Below are positions 23,585 to 35,766 of a DNA stretch of 39,489 nucleotides, in pieces. Below the pieces are notes generated by a model. That model was given only the letters and a program-made list of their open reading frames with translations. It did not search any database and had not been told where the DNA came from. The position numbers and the translations under genes are program-made. This DNA is from Saccoglossus kowalevskii (taxonomy: Eukaryota > Hemichordata > Enteropneusta > Harrimaniidae), in contig NW_003108581.1 in NCBI RefSeq assembly GCF_000003605.2, forward strand, positions 335,943 through 375,431, written 5' to 3'. Numbering within the stretch: position 1 is the stretch's first letter; every line of letters begins with the position of its first letter.

Positions 23585-23597
23585 TTCTAGAACATTC
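23585..23597. promoter_or_regulatory. Second perfect three-unit heat-shock element
   Basis: TTCTAGAACATTC, same arrangement as the element 104 bases upstream. A weaker version, ATCTAGAATATCC, lies between them at 23554-23566. Confidence 0.6.
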
Positions 23598-23620
23598 TCA
23601 GTGACACGGAAGTGGTAAAT

Positions 23621-26600
23621 AAGTCGTATGCGACACGTATACTAATGACTCCAAAATGAATCTCTTGTTTGAAGAGTCGAGGTATGGATAAACTACTTAC
23701 CACCCAGCTGTCATTTATGTGTACATAGTTACTCATATAGCTTTATCATACTTAGTGTTCAATAATACATACATTATAGGATGTTTAACTTCAACATGAT
23801 GGGCAGTTTACCAAACTGGTATTTGAGGTCTACAGATCGTGCATAGAATTAATCACTAATTCACCCATCCTGTAACATCAATTCTATTAAGCCATCTTAC
23901 TATAAAGATGATAATCGAATTGTGATGGTGTGCTAGATAAATAAACAAAATAATAGAGAATTATCTCGTTTGTACATTAATATGTCCAACTCATATTGAA
24001 ATAAACCATCCGCAATGGCAAGCTATGTACGTCAAAAATATAATACATAATTTGGGTATACTGTTCTTGAAATTGCAATTATTGGCTTAGTACAAGAAGA
24101 TTGAATAGATACATATGCACCAAATGTCGCCATGGCAATACAAACATGATAATATTGCTTTTTCCAAGCATAATCCAGTAATATTACTGTCCAGGATACC
24201 AGAAGGGTGTCCATTGTGGTTTCATGAGAACATATGTTAAGCACATCAAACATGTTGCAATGAGATGGTGGGAAATACATAAGTTGGTATATCTCTTCCG
24301 AACCAATATCCAATACATACGGGGGAAATAATGGTTTTCATATGCCCCAGTCCCATAATATGAGTTGTCAAGGCATGATAATTGGTTTTAGGAAAAGTAA
24401 AACAGACCAAGGTAAACATTTATTATGTTTGTTAACGACAGTGTTGCTTACTATACAGCGAGTTCGTGTTCCACTCCGAATAGAAAGTGTCTCTTTGTTG
24501 GAAAACAATGTTTTAATTTCAAGCGTCGCGCTGACTTATATTTCAACATCTAGCAATCAATGGGAATAATTAGTGTTGAAACGTGTACCATAAAACGGTT
24601 TATATATGCAAAATGAGGGAATATGAGTTTGTGTCAATATTCGTTCCACTTTACTGTGTATTCTATTACCAGCGCCTAAACCCTGCAGGCGATCGGGCTA
24701 ACCTCTCAACAACACTGACCAAGAATGACTTATAGTGAAAAGTGCCGTTTTATGGTGTGAAATGTATTTGAGACGATGCACACATTAACGTGATCAGTTA
24801 CCTTCATTCAGCGTTTGACAATTTAATGAAAGGAATAAATAATGGTATTTGCTTAAGAAATAAGAAATCACAATTATCCTACAACCGTCAAGTGCGACAA
24901 TTAATTCGCGTTATCGGACTTTTCTGTATTATTCGTTCTCGTAAAGCTTATCATACCCATTGGTATCTTGCTTGATAGATCTTGTATTTTCTTTCAAAAG
25001 AACACTATACAAAGATATGTTTATGCACATGGCACTGCAAACTGATTGTCACGTATACTTATAGGACAATACTTAGCCAATAACAAGATATAGCATTCAT
25101 TAAAATAGATTTAGCTTTTCTTAATTAATCAGTCTGCGGCTGTATAATGTTGGTAGTATACATGATTTTACTTATTTGTTCGTTCTGTTTCCGACATATA
25201 GAGTAGTATAATGGCAGTGTAATGGTAATCTGAAATAATCGACGTTTTGCTTTTAAATATGTCGACATTACCCCTGGTAAATACGTTCTTAGACAATTAA
25301 TTTCGTTTGACGTGTACTTTCAATAGTCATATATCGTGTTAGTAGTATAAACCATGACAAATAGACAAAGACAGAATGGAGTTATATTGCGAGAGACTTT
25401 TATTTATCATTATTTCATATCATACATAATTTCCAATAAGCGTATTGATGCAATTTTTCTAATGATTGTAATTTTGTTAATTGTTCGACGAACTTTTCTA
25501 GTGATAATATAGATAGTCTGTCACACTTTTTAAAATTATTCTGCTTGATAAAATATCCGCTCCTCCCCATGCCCTTCTTTCCTTGTGTATGAAACCTTTA
25601 CATATGATAGAAACGATCTGTACCGATTTAAGCACCGATTATTTTTATTTTTCGTGGAAGCAGTCGTTATGTACACCTTCTCCTGGGTATTATACATGCT
25701 ACATTCAGTTTGATACGTCTGTGATTCATTATGAAAAATGTCGTTCCACAACAGATGCGAACTTGACTTTGATCAATTAGGTCTGACGTATTTTACGCAT
25801 GACTAACAGCGACGTCTTTTCCTCCATGCAACAACCTCTTTGTTGCTGCTCAAGCAGCCGTAAATCAGAATTTTGGAGTTTTAAAAAAATCCCTGTACCA
25901 TAACAATGCTTCTGCAAATAAGTCTTAGCAACGTCTAGGGCAATTCACATTTGTTGGCAATATATTTACCTGGACGATCGATATTTAAGTCACTGCGCTG
26001 AGAATTCGTTATTATGTCATATACTTTTCACGGTATTAAACAATAGTCATATGGTATGAACACTCACGTGCATTGCACAATAAGTAGTGTTCGATCATGC
26101 CGAATAGGTATCACTACACAAATTCTGTGATTTATGAAAGTATCAATGTCATGCAATGAACAATCGCAGATGACTACGGAGTTACTTAACCACTGGTGAG
26201 GAATAAGGCCACATCGACGAGTATCAGAAAACTATAACTGACTGATTATCAAAGCATCTATCGAGTGACTCACCTGCATTTATGCAGAGAAGCGTTATTC
26301 TGACTAACCCATCGATCATAGATTTCCAGTGAGTGAAAGTGGATATATACAGTTGCGAAGCACACATTAGGTTGACTCTTCTCATGACCGTATCTTAGCA
26401 ACCCCCACTGCTGATCATACTTCTAGACCATATTGCAGATGTATGTAAATGAGAACTGCAATGATTGGATGGCCACTCGTATTAACAAGCAAAATAAAAT
26501 GCTGTAGGCGTCAGTGTCGGGACAATTCGACAACATCAACCACACACTCAAATAGTCCCCCAAATCACTCCAAGTATCCTTAACGAAGATAATTCCTTAG

Positions 26601-26834
26601 GTTTTGATAGTACATGGATTATTATCAAAGCCAGTGACGTACACTCAAGCACAAAGAGAAAATCCGCATCATAATATGATTTAATTTTCAGTTGCAATTA
26701 AAAATACACAGTCGTTTTATATGTTAACTATATGATCGACAAGACTCAGACGTGTATTTAATTTTAGCGGGAATTTCAAACGATGAAACAATCATTAATA
26801 TATTCCATTATTTGCTCAGTTCCTAATTTTAAAA
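23621..26834. other. AT-rich intergenic DNA, nothing firm
   Basis: The minus frame 24032-24313 (93 codons) has a moderately protein-like middle (NICSHETTMDTLLVSW) but no recognisable family. Nothing else stands out. Confidence 0.4.
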
Positions 26835-26835
26835 T

Positions 26836-26930
<95 letters not shown>

Positions 26931-26932
26931 TT
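26835..26932. repeat. (TTTA)24 microsatellite
   Basis: About 98 bases of uninterrupted TTTA. Same unit, on the opposite strand, as the (AAAT)n tract at the assembly gap. Confidence 0.98.
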
Positions 26933-27128
26933 ACACTACTAAAAATTACACTTCATCATTCTGAGTGGTTGATAGGGAAATCAATTTAAAATAGAATACA
27001 CTATGAGAGTACCCCCTGTCATAGATGCAAATCACTTATACTCACTAATACCTAATGTATAGATTTATCATACTCACATACGCTTATAATTTTATCTTTC
27101 ACTCAAGAAATCGATCCTATCAGTCAAT

Positions 27129-27540
27129 GGTGACGAAACCTAGATTCACATCTCTTGAAAAATCTAATTGCTCGATTTATGTTTGAAGGACAGCACTTTG
27201 TTTTTTTCATTATTCCGTTTAGTTATTAGGCAAGTCATTGACAAAATCTTAACCAACCTCTTACCGATCGGTTACCCTCCTGAAAATATCAAGAGAACTC
27301 ATCTACAAGTTATAAATATTTAATCATTCACGAAATTCCTGTTTTCATGGTAACCGGATCCACATCATCTCTAGTAAAATATAACCATAGGTACCTGTTT
27401 CCGAGGGAAACTTTATTTATTAAAAATCAATCAATAACTGTTTTGAGTTATAAATGAAAAGCCATTACCAAAAAGGCAGTTTTCATGCATGGGTTCCGGG
27501 TACACATCTCTACGAGGATCAAGAGCAACCTCACCTGAAT
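27129..27540 (-). repeat. Four degenerate copies of one unit
   Basis: Units at about 27129-27175, 27270-27310, 27341-27395 and 27479-27540 share GGTTMCCGGRTMCACATCTCT followed by GA-rich sequence and CAAGAGAACCTCA. Copies 3 and 4 also share GTTTTCATG. The second lacks the CACATCTCT core. On the minus strand they read related peptides (ALDPRRDVYPEPM, DDVDPVTM, SLDIFRRVTDR, QLDFSRDVNLGF), hinting at a decayed repeated exon or domain. Spacing is irregular (about 70-140 bases). Confidence 0.3.
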
Positions 27541-27699
27541 ATTTCCTGGACATCTGTATAACATTTTAGCTATCATACTCACATGCAAACAAACATAAGT
27601 GCGCTTGAAAACACACTGACCTCTTGGGTTGAGGTAACAATAGACAATAACTTGAAACTCATACAAAAAGAAACCGAGAAAACGATGGAATGGCATTAA
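27454..27699 (+). pseudogene. Coding-like frame with one in-frame stop, unidentified
   Basis: From ATG at 27454 the frame reads MKSHYQKGSFHAWVPGTHLY and on for 35 codons to TAA (27559-27561), then continues in the same frame (SALENTLTSWVEVTI, KLIQKETEKTMEWH) to TAA at 27697-27699. Composition is protein-like although the stop breaks it. The minus strand also has a good 40-codon frame (27553-27431, MSRKYSGEVALDPRRDVYPE), so at most one is real. No family recognised. Confidence 0.22.
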
Positions 27700-28230
27700 T
27701 TTTTTTTACAGGCTTTGCATAATTTTAAACAAACAGCAGTTTCGTACACTACGTCACTTTTAAAAATGTATTGACAGTTTGGTGTATTAGTATTCTGCCA
27801 TATGATCTCGTTTTCCAAATATTTTGAGTTAATCGGTCTTCTAAAAGTTACTTGCTAAATTGTTGCCGTGATTATCGTTTGATGGAGTCCTTTCTTCATC
27901 AATATGCAAATAGTCACGTTTTGCGCCTCTACTAAATCTTAATTCTGTCTGGTTCATCTGAAATTGAGCAACAAATCAACGGAGATTCTTTATAGACCAA
28001 AAAAACACCAGAAATTTATTCTATCATATTAATGTTAAAAATTCTTTAAATATGCCCTTTGTCATGATGAATTATATTTGTTTTGTTGTTTTTTGTTGAA
28101 AGCTACGACGAACTGGTGTCTGTGAAGAAAATGAAACGCTGGTTTACCCAATCATTGGAGATAATTTAAAATACATCACTGCCATTGTACGCATATATAG
28201 GTAGGTATGATGCCACGCCAACTATTGCAT

Positions 28231-28377
28231 GATAAAAGAGCAGGGACGGCGATGTGCGTAAAAAGGGAGAGACGAGGTCGACCGCTGTTATCACGCAATG
28301 ATGAGCAATGTGTATCAGGGTACTTCATCTCAATTATAATTAATTACCATAGACAATCAGGAAACTGAATGTACGTG
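28231..28377 (+). repeat. Diverged dispersed repeat, copy B
   Basis: Partner of 6162-6337, shorter by about 30 bases. The two ends match in the same order and orientation. No coding potential. Confidence 0.35.
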
Positions 28378-28564
28378 CAGTGGTAGCTTGAGTAGCTGGA
28401 GCAAAACAAATCAACAGCGTGGACGTTCACGAGTAACCGACATGCGAACATATACACGTAGATAATTTCCAGCAGAAAATAACCAGGATTTCCTAATCTG
28501 AATAAATATTTGTTAGTTTGTTTGTTTCCACTGTGGGTAAACATTGAACATTGACAGGTCGCAA

Positions 28565-28582
28565 ACACACACACACACACAC
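28565..28582. repeat. (AC)9 microsatellite
   Basis: Nine AC units. Confidence 0.95.
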
Positions 28583-29065
28583 TCACGTACTCTTGTTCGC
28601 ATTTTCGTACATTGACCTCAATCACTGTACTGTTATTGTTGACGAAACAATGAAAGTAGAGCGTTTTCAATAATGGGTAGCGCATAGTACTATAATTAGG
28701 AATATCTGTAGCGAAGTGGTATCGACTTTCCCGGCGATTTTCCTGGCGAAGTCTGTTAACATGGGTGGGTGTAAGTCTATGCTATATAATCACTTGTTTT
28801 CTTCCTAGCAATATGGCAGCAGAAAACACAGCATCACTCGTGAAAGTATGATCCGTACCCGCCAAACGTCACGACAAGTCTATTGCATCATATATATAAT
28901 AATTAATATATGAGGTGTGATTGTGAGGCGTTAAAACGTGATCGACGCTATGGGCCAACAAATCAATAAATAAATCATGTTGTTATAAACTAACGGTCTA
29001 ATTATATTAGTTCATTATTTTTGCACAATTCCTAAGTGTGAATCTATATGGGAATTCACACATAA

Positions 29066-29087
29066 AACAACACAACACAACACAACA
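29066..29087. repeat. (AACAC)n pentanucleotide repeat
   Basis: About four units of AACAC. Confidence 0.9.
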
Positions 29088-29340
29088 TTCGATATTTCCA
29101 ATTGAATTGACCGTGAATGTCAACTGTTTAAGGCCCTAATGACAGACACATGACAAATGACAGACACATAAATTAACGTAAAAGAGTGACCATATCCATT
29201 AAAAGGCACACACCTACAATCTCATTCTAATTAGGTGTGTTCTGCGATAAACAATTGGAACTCGTGTACACAAATATTGGTGTAACTGGGCAAGGCAAGG
29301 CAAGGCATAATAGGGAAATGAATTGCACGGGTCGTTCACC

Positions 29341-29356
29341 TTGTTGTTGTTGTTGT
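29341..29356. repeat. (TTG)5 microsatellite
   Basis: Five TTG units; a short CAAGG triplication lies just upstream near 29290. Confidence 0.9.
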
Positions 29357-32300
29357 GCTTAAAAAGCAACATGGCGTACAATCTCAATATGTACAGGTAA
29401 CATTGGCAGTAGTTAATACCCATTATACGTAAAAGGGTCGCATCACCTTGTCTGATTTCGTGATACAGTTTGATTGCTGAAAGGTTACTTAAGGAGATTT
29501 GTAATTGAACGTACCACATACAGTCTTCACTGGGCTATTTTTGTTTCATTCAGATTTCAAGTTAATTTGAGGTCTTCATGCGTGTACATCAGCCATGAAT
29601 TCGTACGTCGTATTAATGCAAATGAAACCGACGTCACAAATTAGAGCATTATCGTATTCTATATTTTACCACATGGACACTAAACCTTTTATCATGATCC
29701 ATCACACGTTATCCTATACCATCGACAACATATGCTGCATATAGTGCTCTTATATAAGCTTATTGCCTGTGTCAATAAAGTATATATGTCTATGTGACGT
29801 TTTCACTGCACATGAACAATATAGTTACCAATTTATAGCCGAGGTGGCTAGTAGAAATATTATTTTAAAATGCAAAATGATCACCATCCTGTTTTTAAAT
29901 TCAAGTGATTGAAATATATTATTATTTTCGTGTATTAGTGTTTAGTGTATAATAAAAAAGCTGTACACACATCCCAGACCATTCGTCTCTATGTTTTTGC
30001 TATCACCCACAAGAGATTCCAGCTTGACTCGTATACAATTTTTTACTTCCGCCCACTTTTTGCATTGAGTTTGATAGCCAATCGTATTCGTTTCGATTCG
30101 TGGTGTTTCTGTCGGCGATTTTGTTAAACATAAGTACGATTTGGATAAATCATTGTGGTATTCTCGGCGATGGAGAAAGATTTGACTATTTCGTCACATC
30201 TATATCTGGTTTTAAAGACAAAAAGAAATATATATCCCTAATAATTTAGTGCTTTACCTTGAAATTGTGTATATACCTCGCGACTGGAATTCAAAAGGAC
30301 GTTCGATACAATTCTCGCATTAAATTCGTTATGATGACTGTTCACATGTACTCGGCGAAAATACCAATCGATGTTTGCATTAGGAATTTTAGAAAAAAAT
30401 CAGCAAAGCGGTGCTTTTGTCAGCGTATTTATCAAATTATGTTCGTGTACATATGTGAATTTATTCAAGCCAGGGATAGCAGGAACAAAACACATGTTGC
30501 AGGATGACGTTCATAAGATCGCAGAAAAGTAGTTCGACAACCGATCAATATCTAAGACGTCTGCAAGTGACGTTCACGCAGGGGGTGTTGTTCATATTGA
30601 GTGATAGAATTAGTGACATTGATATGTTTTAAAACACTATCCACTGCTGACGCGATAATTTCCTTAAAATCAGTTTGATTTGGTTTCTGGATAGCAAGCA
30701 TCACATTCCGTTCCGTGAAACTAATCAAAACTAAAAAGACGCGTGCATACGAAAAAGTTCACCAATCAGAGCTACATTTACATTCTGTATCTCCGTGACG
30801 TGGATATCGATTAAACACAAAGTCAACCAAAAATGAAAATACGCTGATCAATACCGTTTAAGCTGTAATTCGTCTCATAAAATATAAATCATGAGTTTAC
30901 GAATACGTTCTAATTACAAATTGTCTAATTATGCGGTATAAATTTTGCCGGTAAACATAAAGATTCATATTTGGTGTTTTTATCTCAGATAACATTCTGA
31001 CTGAATTAGGGTATCAACTATGGATTATTGCATCACTCGCATTTATTCACATATACTGGTAAAAACAAGTACATATTTGATGGGTAGTTAAAAGGAGACA
31101 GTGTCAAATCATCGTGATAGATATTATCTGCGAATAAATACGTTTTTAATGAACTTACAGAGTCAATCGCACCATGTAAATGCTAACTGTTATTAAAATC
31201 GAAAATCTTATAGCGGTAACGTGCTTTAGTAGCTTATAAGTTTTAACTATATATTTCATTTTCGTCGGAAACTGGATTACCTTTTCAAGCTTGTGCATTT
31301 CGTTATTCTATTCTTCATTTTTTTAAAACTATAAGACATTATTGACAGAATTTACATATAGTAATAGTTAATAGTGTGTACATTATCGCATAATAAGATC
31401 CCGATCTTGAACTTGAAACATAGGCAGAACTATCAAGTAACTGATTCAAACATTTAACTATGAGTTTTTGTACAATTGCCTCGCTATAAAAGTTCATATT
31501 TTAAAAAGCTTATAACCCAATCTAGGAGAAATATTTGTGTTTAATTACATACAACTCGTTCAAATGTCCAATCAGTAAATCTGTTTCACAATTAAGTTCG
31601 ACATTTTGTTCGACTATCACACTTTGGCATGTGTTTTCCGCGCAAAACAAACGACCGTCATTTTGTTTGAGCAAGGTAGTGGTACAAATAAAACGTATTT
31701 ACAAAAGGAACCTATCATACGACAATTTGTCTTTGAGTTTATTCATCCGAAATGAATATTTTAGATTAATCTAGAATGATTTATTAGTACGTTGTATGAA
31801 TGAAGTTATCTAAAATAATCTGTATAATCATTATATTATTCATATTGTCTCCGGGTTGTTTGATTGATTCTCATGATACATATACAAATAACTCTCAGAG
31901 AAAAAAGACAAGTTTCCGGCTATTATCGGAATTAGATTTTTCTTACATTTCCATTTTTGCCATGAGCAATGAAAACAACGGAATTAATCTTTCCGGTGTC
32001 TGTTTATACTGGGTATGGGAGAGTATTCTGTATTTATTAAATGTTACTCATCTATGTAAGACGAATTGTTGATCTGTTTTGTAGAAATCCTTATCAAGCT
32101 TTATCCTTGAGATAATACATATAAAATATTGTTCCGATAAATTATTGAATTAAAACAAAAACAAATAATGATAACATACATAGAATGTGTGTTGTGGGTA
32201 CTCCAAAATATTACAGCTCAACATTATGGAGCTAAACGTAATTCAAGAAGCTGGAAGATAAATGATTCACATATGCACAGAAATAAACATTTTCACTTTC

Positions 32301-32519
32301 CTTTAATTAAATGGAAACATTAACATAAATAAACATTAACTCCGCTACAATAATGACCAAGCAGTAATACCAGAATGATGGGTAGAGATGTAAAGCAAAC
32401 AAAACAAAATAAAATAAATACGATACAAATCTCGTACTTTTCTAGGTGTTGGTCACACAAAAACCTTCCGCTCACTAAAACCTTCTAATAATATTGTGTT
32501 GCTTAAATAAATTACACCC

Positions 32520-33307
32520 CTAACCTTGGTGCCTTGATTCCTCCATGAAAGCATTCTTGTTACCTGGATTGTCAATCTCTGGATTAGGCCAGGTATGATA
32601 TAAATACCGAATGATATGATTTAAAATTTATCATGTGTCACAAATAAACAATAGATTCTCATAATGTAAACTAAACCTCTTGCATCCCAAATGAATCTTG
32701 AGTGTCATCGATTTTATACAATGGGTATGTATGTAAAGACAATCAACACTAAATCTCCAATTTTGCTACAGATCAAAACCAGAGATGACATCACAGGTGA
32801 TGACTCTGAGTTAACTGACGTATACATATATCTGTTTTACCTGTTTACTGGCTTCTTGTGACTATTGGAATGACACCCGTTTGGTCTTATATAATCTGTG
32901 ACTAATCACCTAATTTCATTATCACCTTTAGAGATTGCATCCTGATAGTGTGTTAACAACTTTTTTTAAAATTTTCCTCGTCTAGACTTTCCTCATCCGA
33001 ATGTTCACAAGTCATTTTTTCAGATGTCTGTTACATGGGCTGACAAAGTTGTATCAGAACTAACCAGTCTTCTTCTGAAATGTTCTCAAATACTAGCATT
33101 TTCACAGTTCCATTTTTTTATTGATAATTCCAATTATAGTTCCTGCTTTCAAATCAGTAGAAGACTGCTGGTGTTTGACCTTGCTATTAATATTTCTTTA
33201 TTTTGCATACCACATGTTCTTGTTCTATCATACTCAAAAAACAAAAACAACTTGTTCATGTCTACCATGTCGATTGTAACTGGTGACTTCACACAGTTAG
33301 TTTGTTC
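32520..33307 (-). pseudogene. Broken coding region or unrecognised multi-exon gene fragment
   Basis: Four protein-like pieces lie in order on the minus strand. (1) 33307-33149, 52 residues, includes VKSPVTIDMVDMNKLFLFFE and RTRTCGMQNKEILIARSN, ending in TGA. (2) About 33110-32953: KMLVFENISEEDWLVLIQLC up to a stop, then ATG at 33015 starting MTCEHSDEESLDEENFKK. (3) 32742-32671: includes YPLYKIDDTQDSFGMQEV. (4) 32627-32520, 35 residues, includes LYHTWPNPEIDNPGNKNAFM. The acidic ESLDEE run and the WPNPEIDNPG run are unlike random AT-rich translation. Frames differ and stops intervene, so either introns or decay must separate them. No family recognised. The plus frame 33024-33320 is likely the shadow of piece 1. 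Confidence 0.35.
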
Positions 33308-33376
33308 TCACAGAGAATAGTCAGTTAGTTAAATATTACTCAGTTAGCGGTTTAGTTAAGTATCACCATAATAATG

Positions 33377-33391
33377 AGAACAAATTGTTCT
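33377..33391. promoter_or_regulatory. Perfect steroid-receptor-type palindrome
   Basis: AGAACA-AAT-TGTTCT is the exact ketosteroid (GR/AR/PR/MR class) response-element palindrome with a 3-base spacer; the symmetry extends by one base on each side. A further TGTTCT half-site lies at 33303-33308. Function depends on whether the organism has such a receptor. Confidence 0.35.
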
Positions 33392-35692
33392 CTTGCTGGC
33401 AGATTTATTCTTTTATCGGTATGAAGCTGTATTTTTACAGCAATTAGTTAAAATTTTAACAATCATGTGATTATATTCAAATTATATAGCCTAACTTAGA
33501 TTAAGGTTATTCAGAGACTACACGCAACCAGGAGTCAACGTGTCAAGTTACTTGACGCTCAAACTGATCATTAACTGCAATATAAATAATTGTTAAATGT
33601 GCTAGCAAGCAATTAAATGTATTGAAAGGTCTAGCTAGAAATCTTAACCACACCCTCAATAATGTGTATGAATAAAATGTGCTTGCTTTTTGTACTGTTA
33701 ATAATAAGAACTCAATTGAGAAATAATTTGAAATATAGCTACCAAGGTTATAAAATGGTTTAGTAACTCATAGTTATATTAGTGAGAATTTTCAACACAA
33801 TGACTGACTTTTCAGAATAAATAATGAAGGACCTTTAATTTTGGGCCCATATTGGAACGAAAACGCACTACTAATTCTCCCAAAACTAAATATTTAAAAA
33901 AATATTATGAAGAAAATTAATTAAGTGACAAATGTTTGAATGAAATGTTCAAATGTATGAATTTAAATATGATTATATTTGTATATGTTTGCTCAAACTC
34001 CAATCTTTATGTCTATTATAGTATTGCTTTATCAGTATCGTTTTCAAACATTTTCAGTCATGTCCGTACAAGTCTTTCTTTTCACTAGCCAGATTGTTTA
34101 GTTCATTGGAGCTAGTTTTGTGTTTACCACAGAATATAGTTTTGATTGATTAGTCATACTACATTTTTATACATAAACTACTTGACGAGTATAAAATCGA
34201 TACGTGGCGGTGTCGAGTAAGATTTTCGCTTGATATCACTACTTTGCTGTACTCCGTGATATGCATAATTTGTTTCTTACATCAAATTGACTGTGTAGTG
34301 TAGGAGGCTTGACAGTTATTTTGTGTTTGATTGTTCGTCAATAGTTTTTCTTTGTAAATATGCTTGCCAGTCGTTTGTTTTGTGTTTCTAAACATTACGA
34401 AGTTTAATTTTCGATATAGATTGGGCATGTTCTTATTCGTCCAAATTTTAATTATTTTAATTTGTTGTCTTTTCGTTTTGGAAGAAGTTTCCCTTTAGCC
34501 AATCGAGTAGATTTTAAGTGAGTTCTGATTTGTTGACATGGGAACAGCAAGATATTTGAAGGATTGTGCAACATAAAGTATGGATGAATTGTCATCATTT
34601 TTATTGATGGGTTTCCTCAAGACACAGTAAAAAAAATTGGGAAAAGTTTTTTTCATCGTTAGCATAAAAACAGAGTTGTTAGAATTGGTGAAAAAAGTAT
34701 TCACCTTTCCCAGATATCTCCATTGGGTGCCCTATTGTTATTCATATTTTTAATGTTCATTAGTAGTTAAATGGGATATCGGAATTACAATAATGAATCA
34801 GTCTGAAAGAAGATGGCGACATATAGAACATGCTCAATAATGAAACTAAATATACGGCTTCGTATACAGATGCGCAAAAAATATTCAATATGCTAAGGCT
34901 TTCAAAATTAGGTTCTCTACTACAAGTAATATTGATTAGTGGGATTAACCGGTGAGTTTATTCGAAACGAGATAAAGAATTGGCAATTGTCGAAATACAT
35001 TAATATCGTAGGTATTACATGGTGAATATTCTTATAATACTCCGAGTTAAAAGGTTATTGAAAGCATTTTGCTACCAGTAGATCGATGTTAATTTATGTC
35101 GGAATCCCAATACTATATGGGTAAATCCAATTGAATTCTTTTGATTACACAGTTCTTTTTTATTATTATTATAAGTACAATAGAACGACGTTTCTTTCAA
35201 TATTTTAATCTTTTATTGAACGAATCAAATCATGTACGTTTATCCTAAATGTATTCAATGGTTCTTTGTTCGCAGTCAGCAATTCAATCCACTCACTCCA
35301 ATAAAGAAGTAAACCAACTCTAATCACGCGCAGTTTCTGTTTTCCCGCGCCGTACTTGGTGTGATATTCAGTGTGCGATAACTTTGGACATTGTTGTTAT
35401 CGATGATGATAAGGCGCTGTTAGTATTAATCATGGTTTGATGCGTGTTGAATTGATCGCAATAACTGCTGTTGACTACTACGTTAGTCGTATGAATGGTG
35501 CAATAAAGTGACAGTAAATGCGTTTATAGTTTGGAAAGTAGAGATCCATAATCAAGCGTTGTGTGTTTATAATAGGATGGGGAACTTTCTTTTCTCCAAA
35601 CATGTGTCCTCTGTATCTTTTAAGTATCACACATAATTAGTGAACATTATTCAAGGAAATGTCCATTATAATAATGCCGTGAACAAATAAAT

Positions 35693-35718
35693 AAACAAAC
35701 AAACAAACAAACAAACAA
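35693..35718. repeat. (AAAC)n microsatellite
   Basis: About six AAAC units. Confidence 0.95.
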
Positions 35719-35754
35719 GTCATTCACTACACTCAACTTACGATCAGGGCACAA

Positions 35755-35766
35755 CCCCCCCCCCCC
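35755..35766. repeat. Poly-C run, 12 bases
   Basis: Twelve consecutive C in AT-rich surroundings; prone to sequencing length error. Confidence 0.95.

Larger units (their letters stand above)
23140..23620. mobile_element. Possible repeat-derived segment carrying the heat-shock elements
   Basis: Low-complexity phrases recur: aaactccaaa / taaactccaatac (23310-23365), GTTCCATTACC / GTTCTATTACC (23490-23530), and the TTCTAGAA core. Two TATA-like motifs are present (23409 and 23425). The composition differs from neighbouring DNA, suggesting an LTR-like or MITE-like element, but no termini or target duplication could be fixed. Confidence 0.3.
27700..32519. other. Intergenic DNA, nothing firm
   Basis: Apart from the diverged repeat at 28231-28377 and short microsatellites, I see no supported gene. 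A duplicated phrase ATGACAGACACAT occurs at 29139-29170. Confidence 0.4.

Noticed and set aside
24587-24756. 12-bp inverted repeat ACCATAAAACGG / CCGTTTTATGGT with 146-base spacer
   Set aside because: An inverted pair of this length and spacing is expected about once by chance in AT-rich DNA of this size; ends do not extend and no target duplication was found.
26783-26989. Plus frame through the (TTTA)24 tract
   Set aside because: Encodes only the Leu-Phe-Ile-Tyr repeat of a microsatellite.
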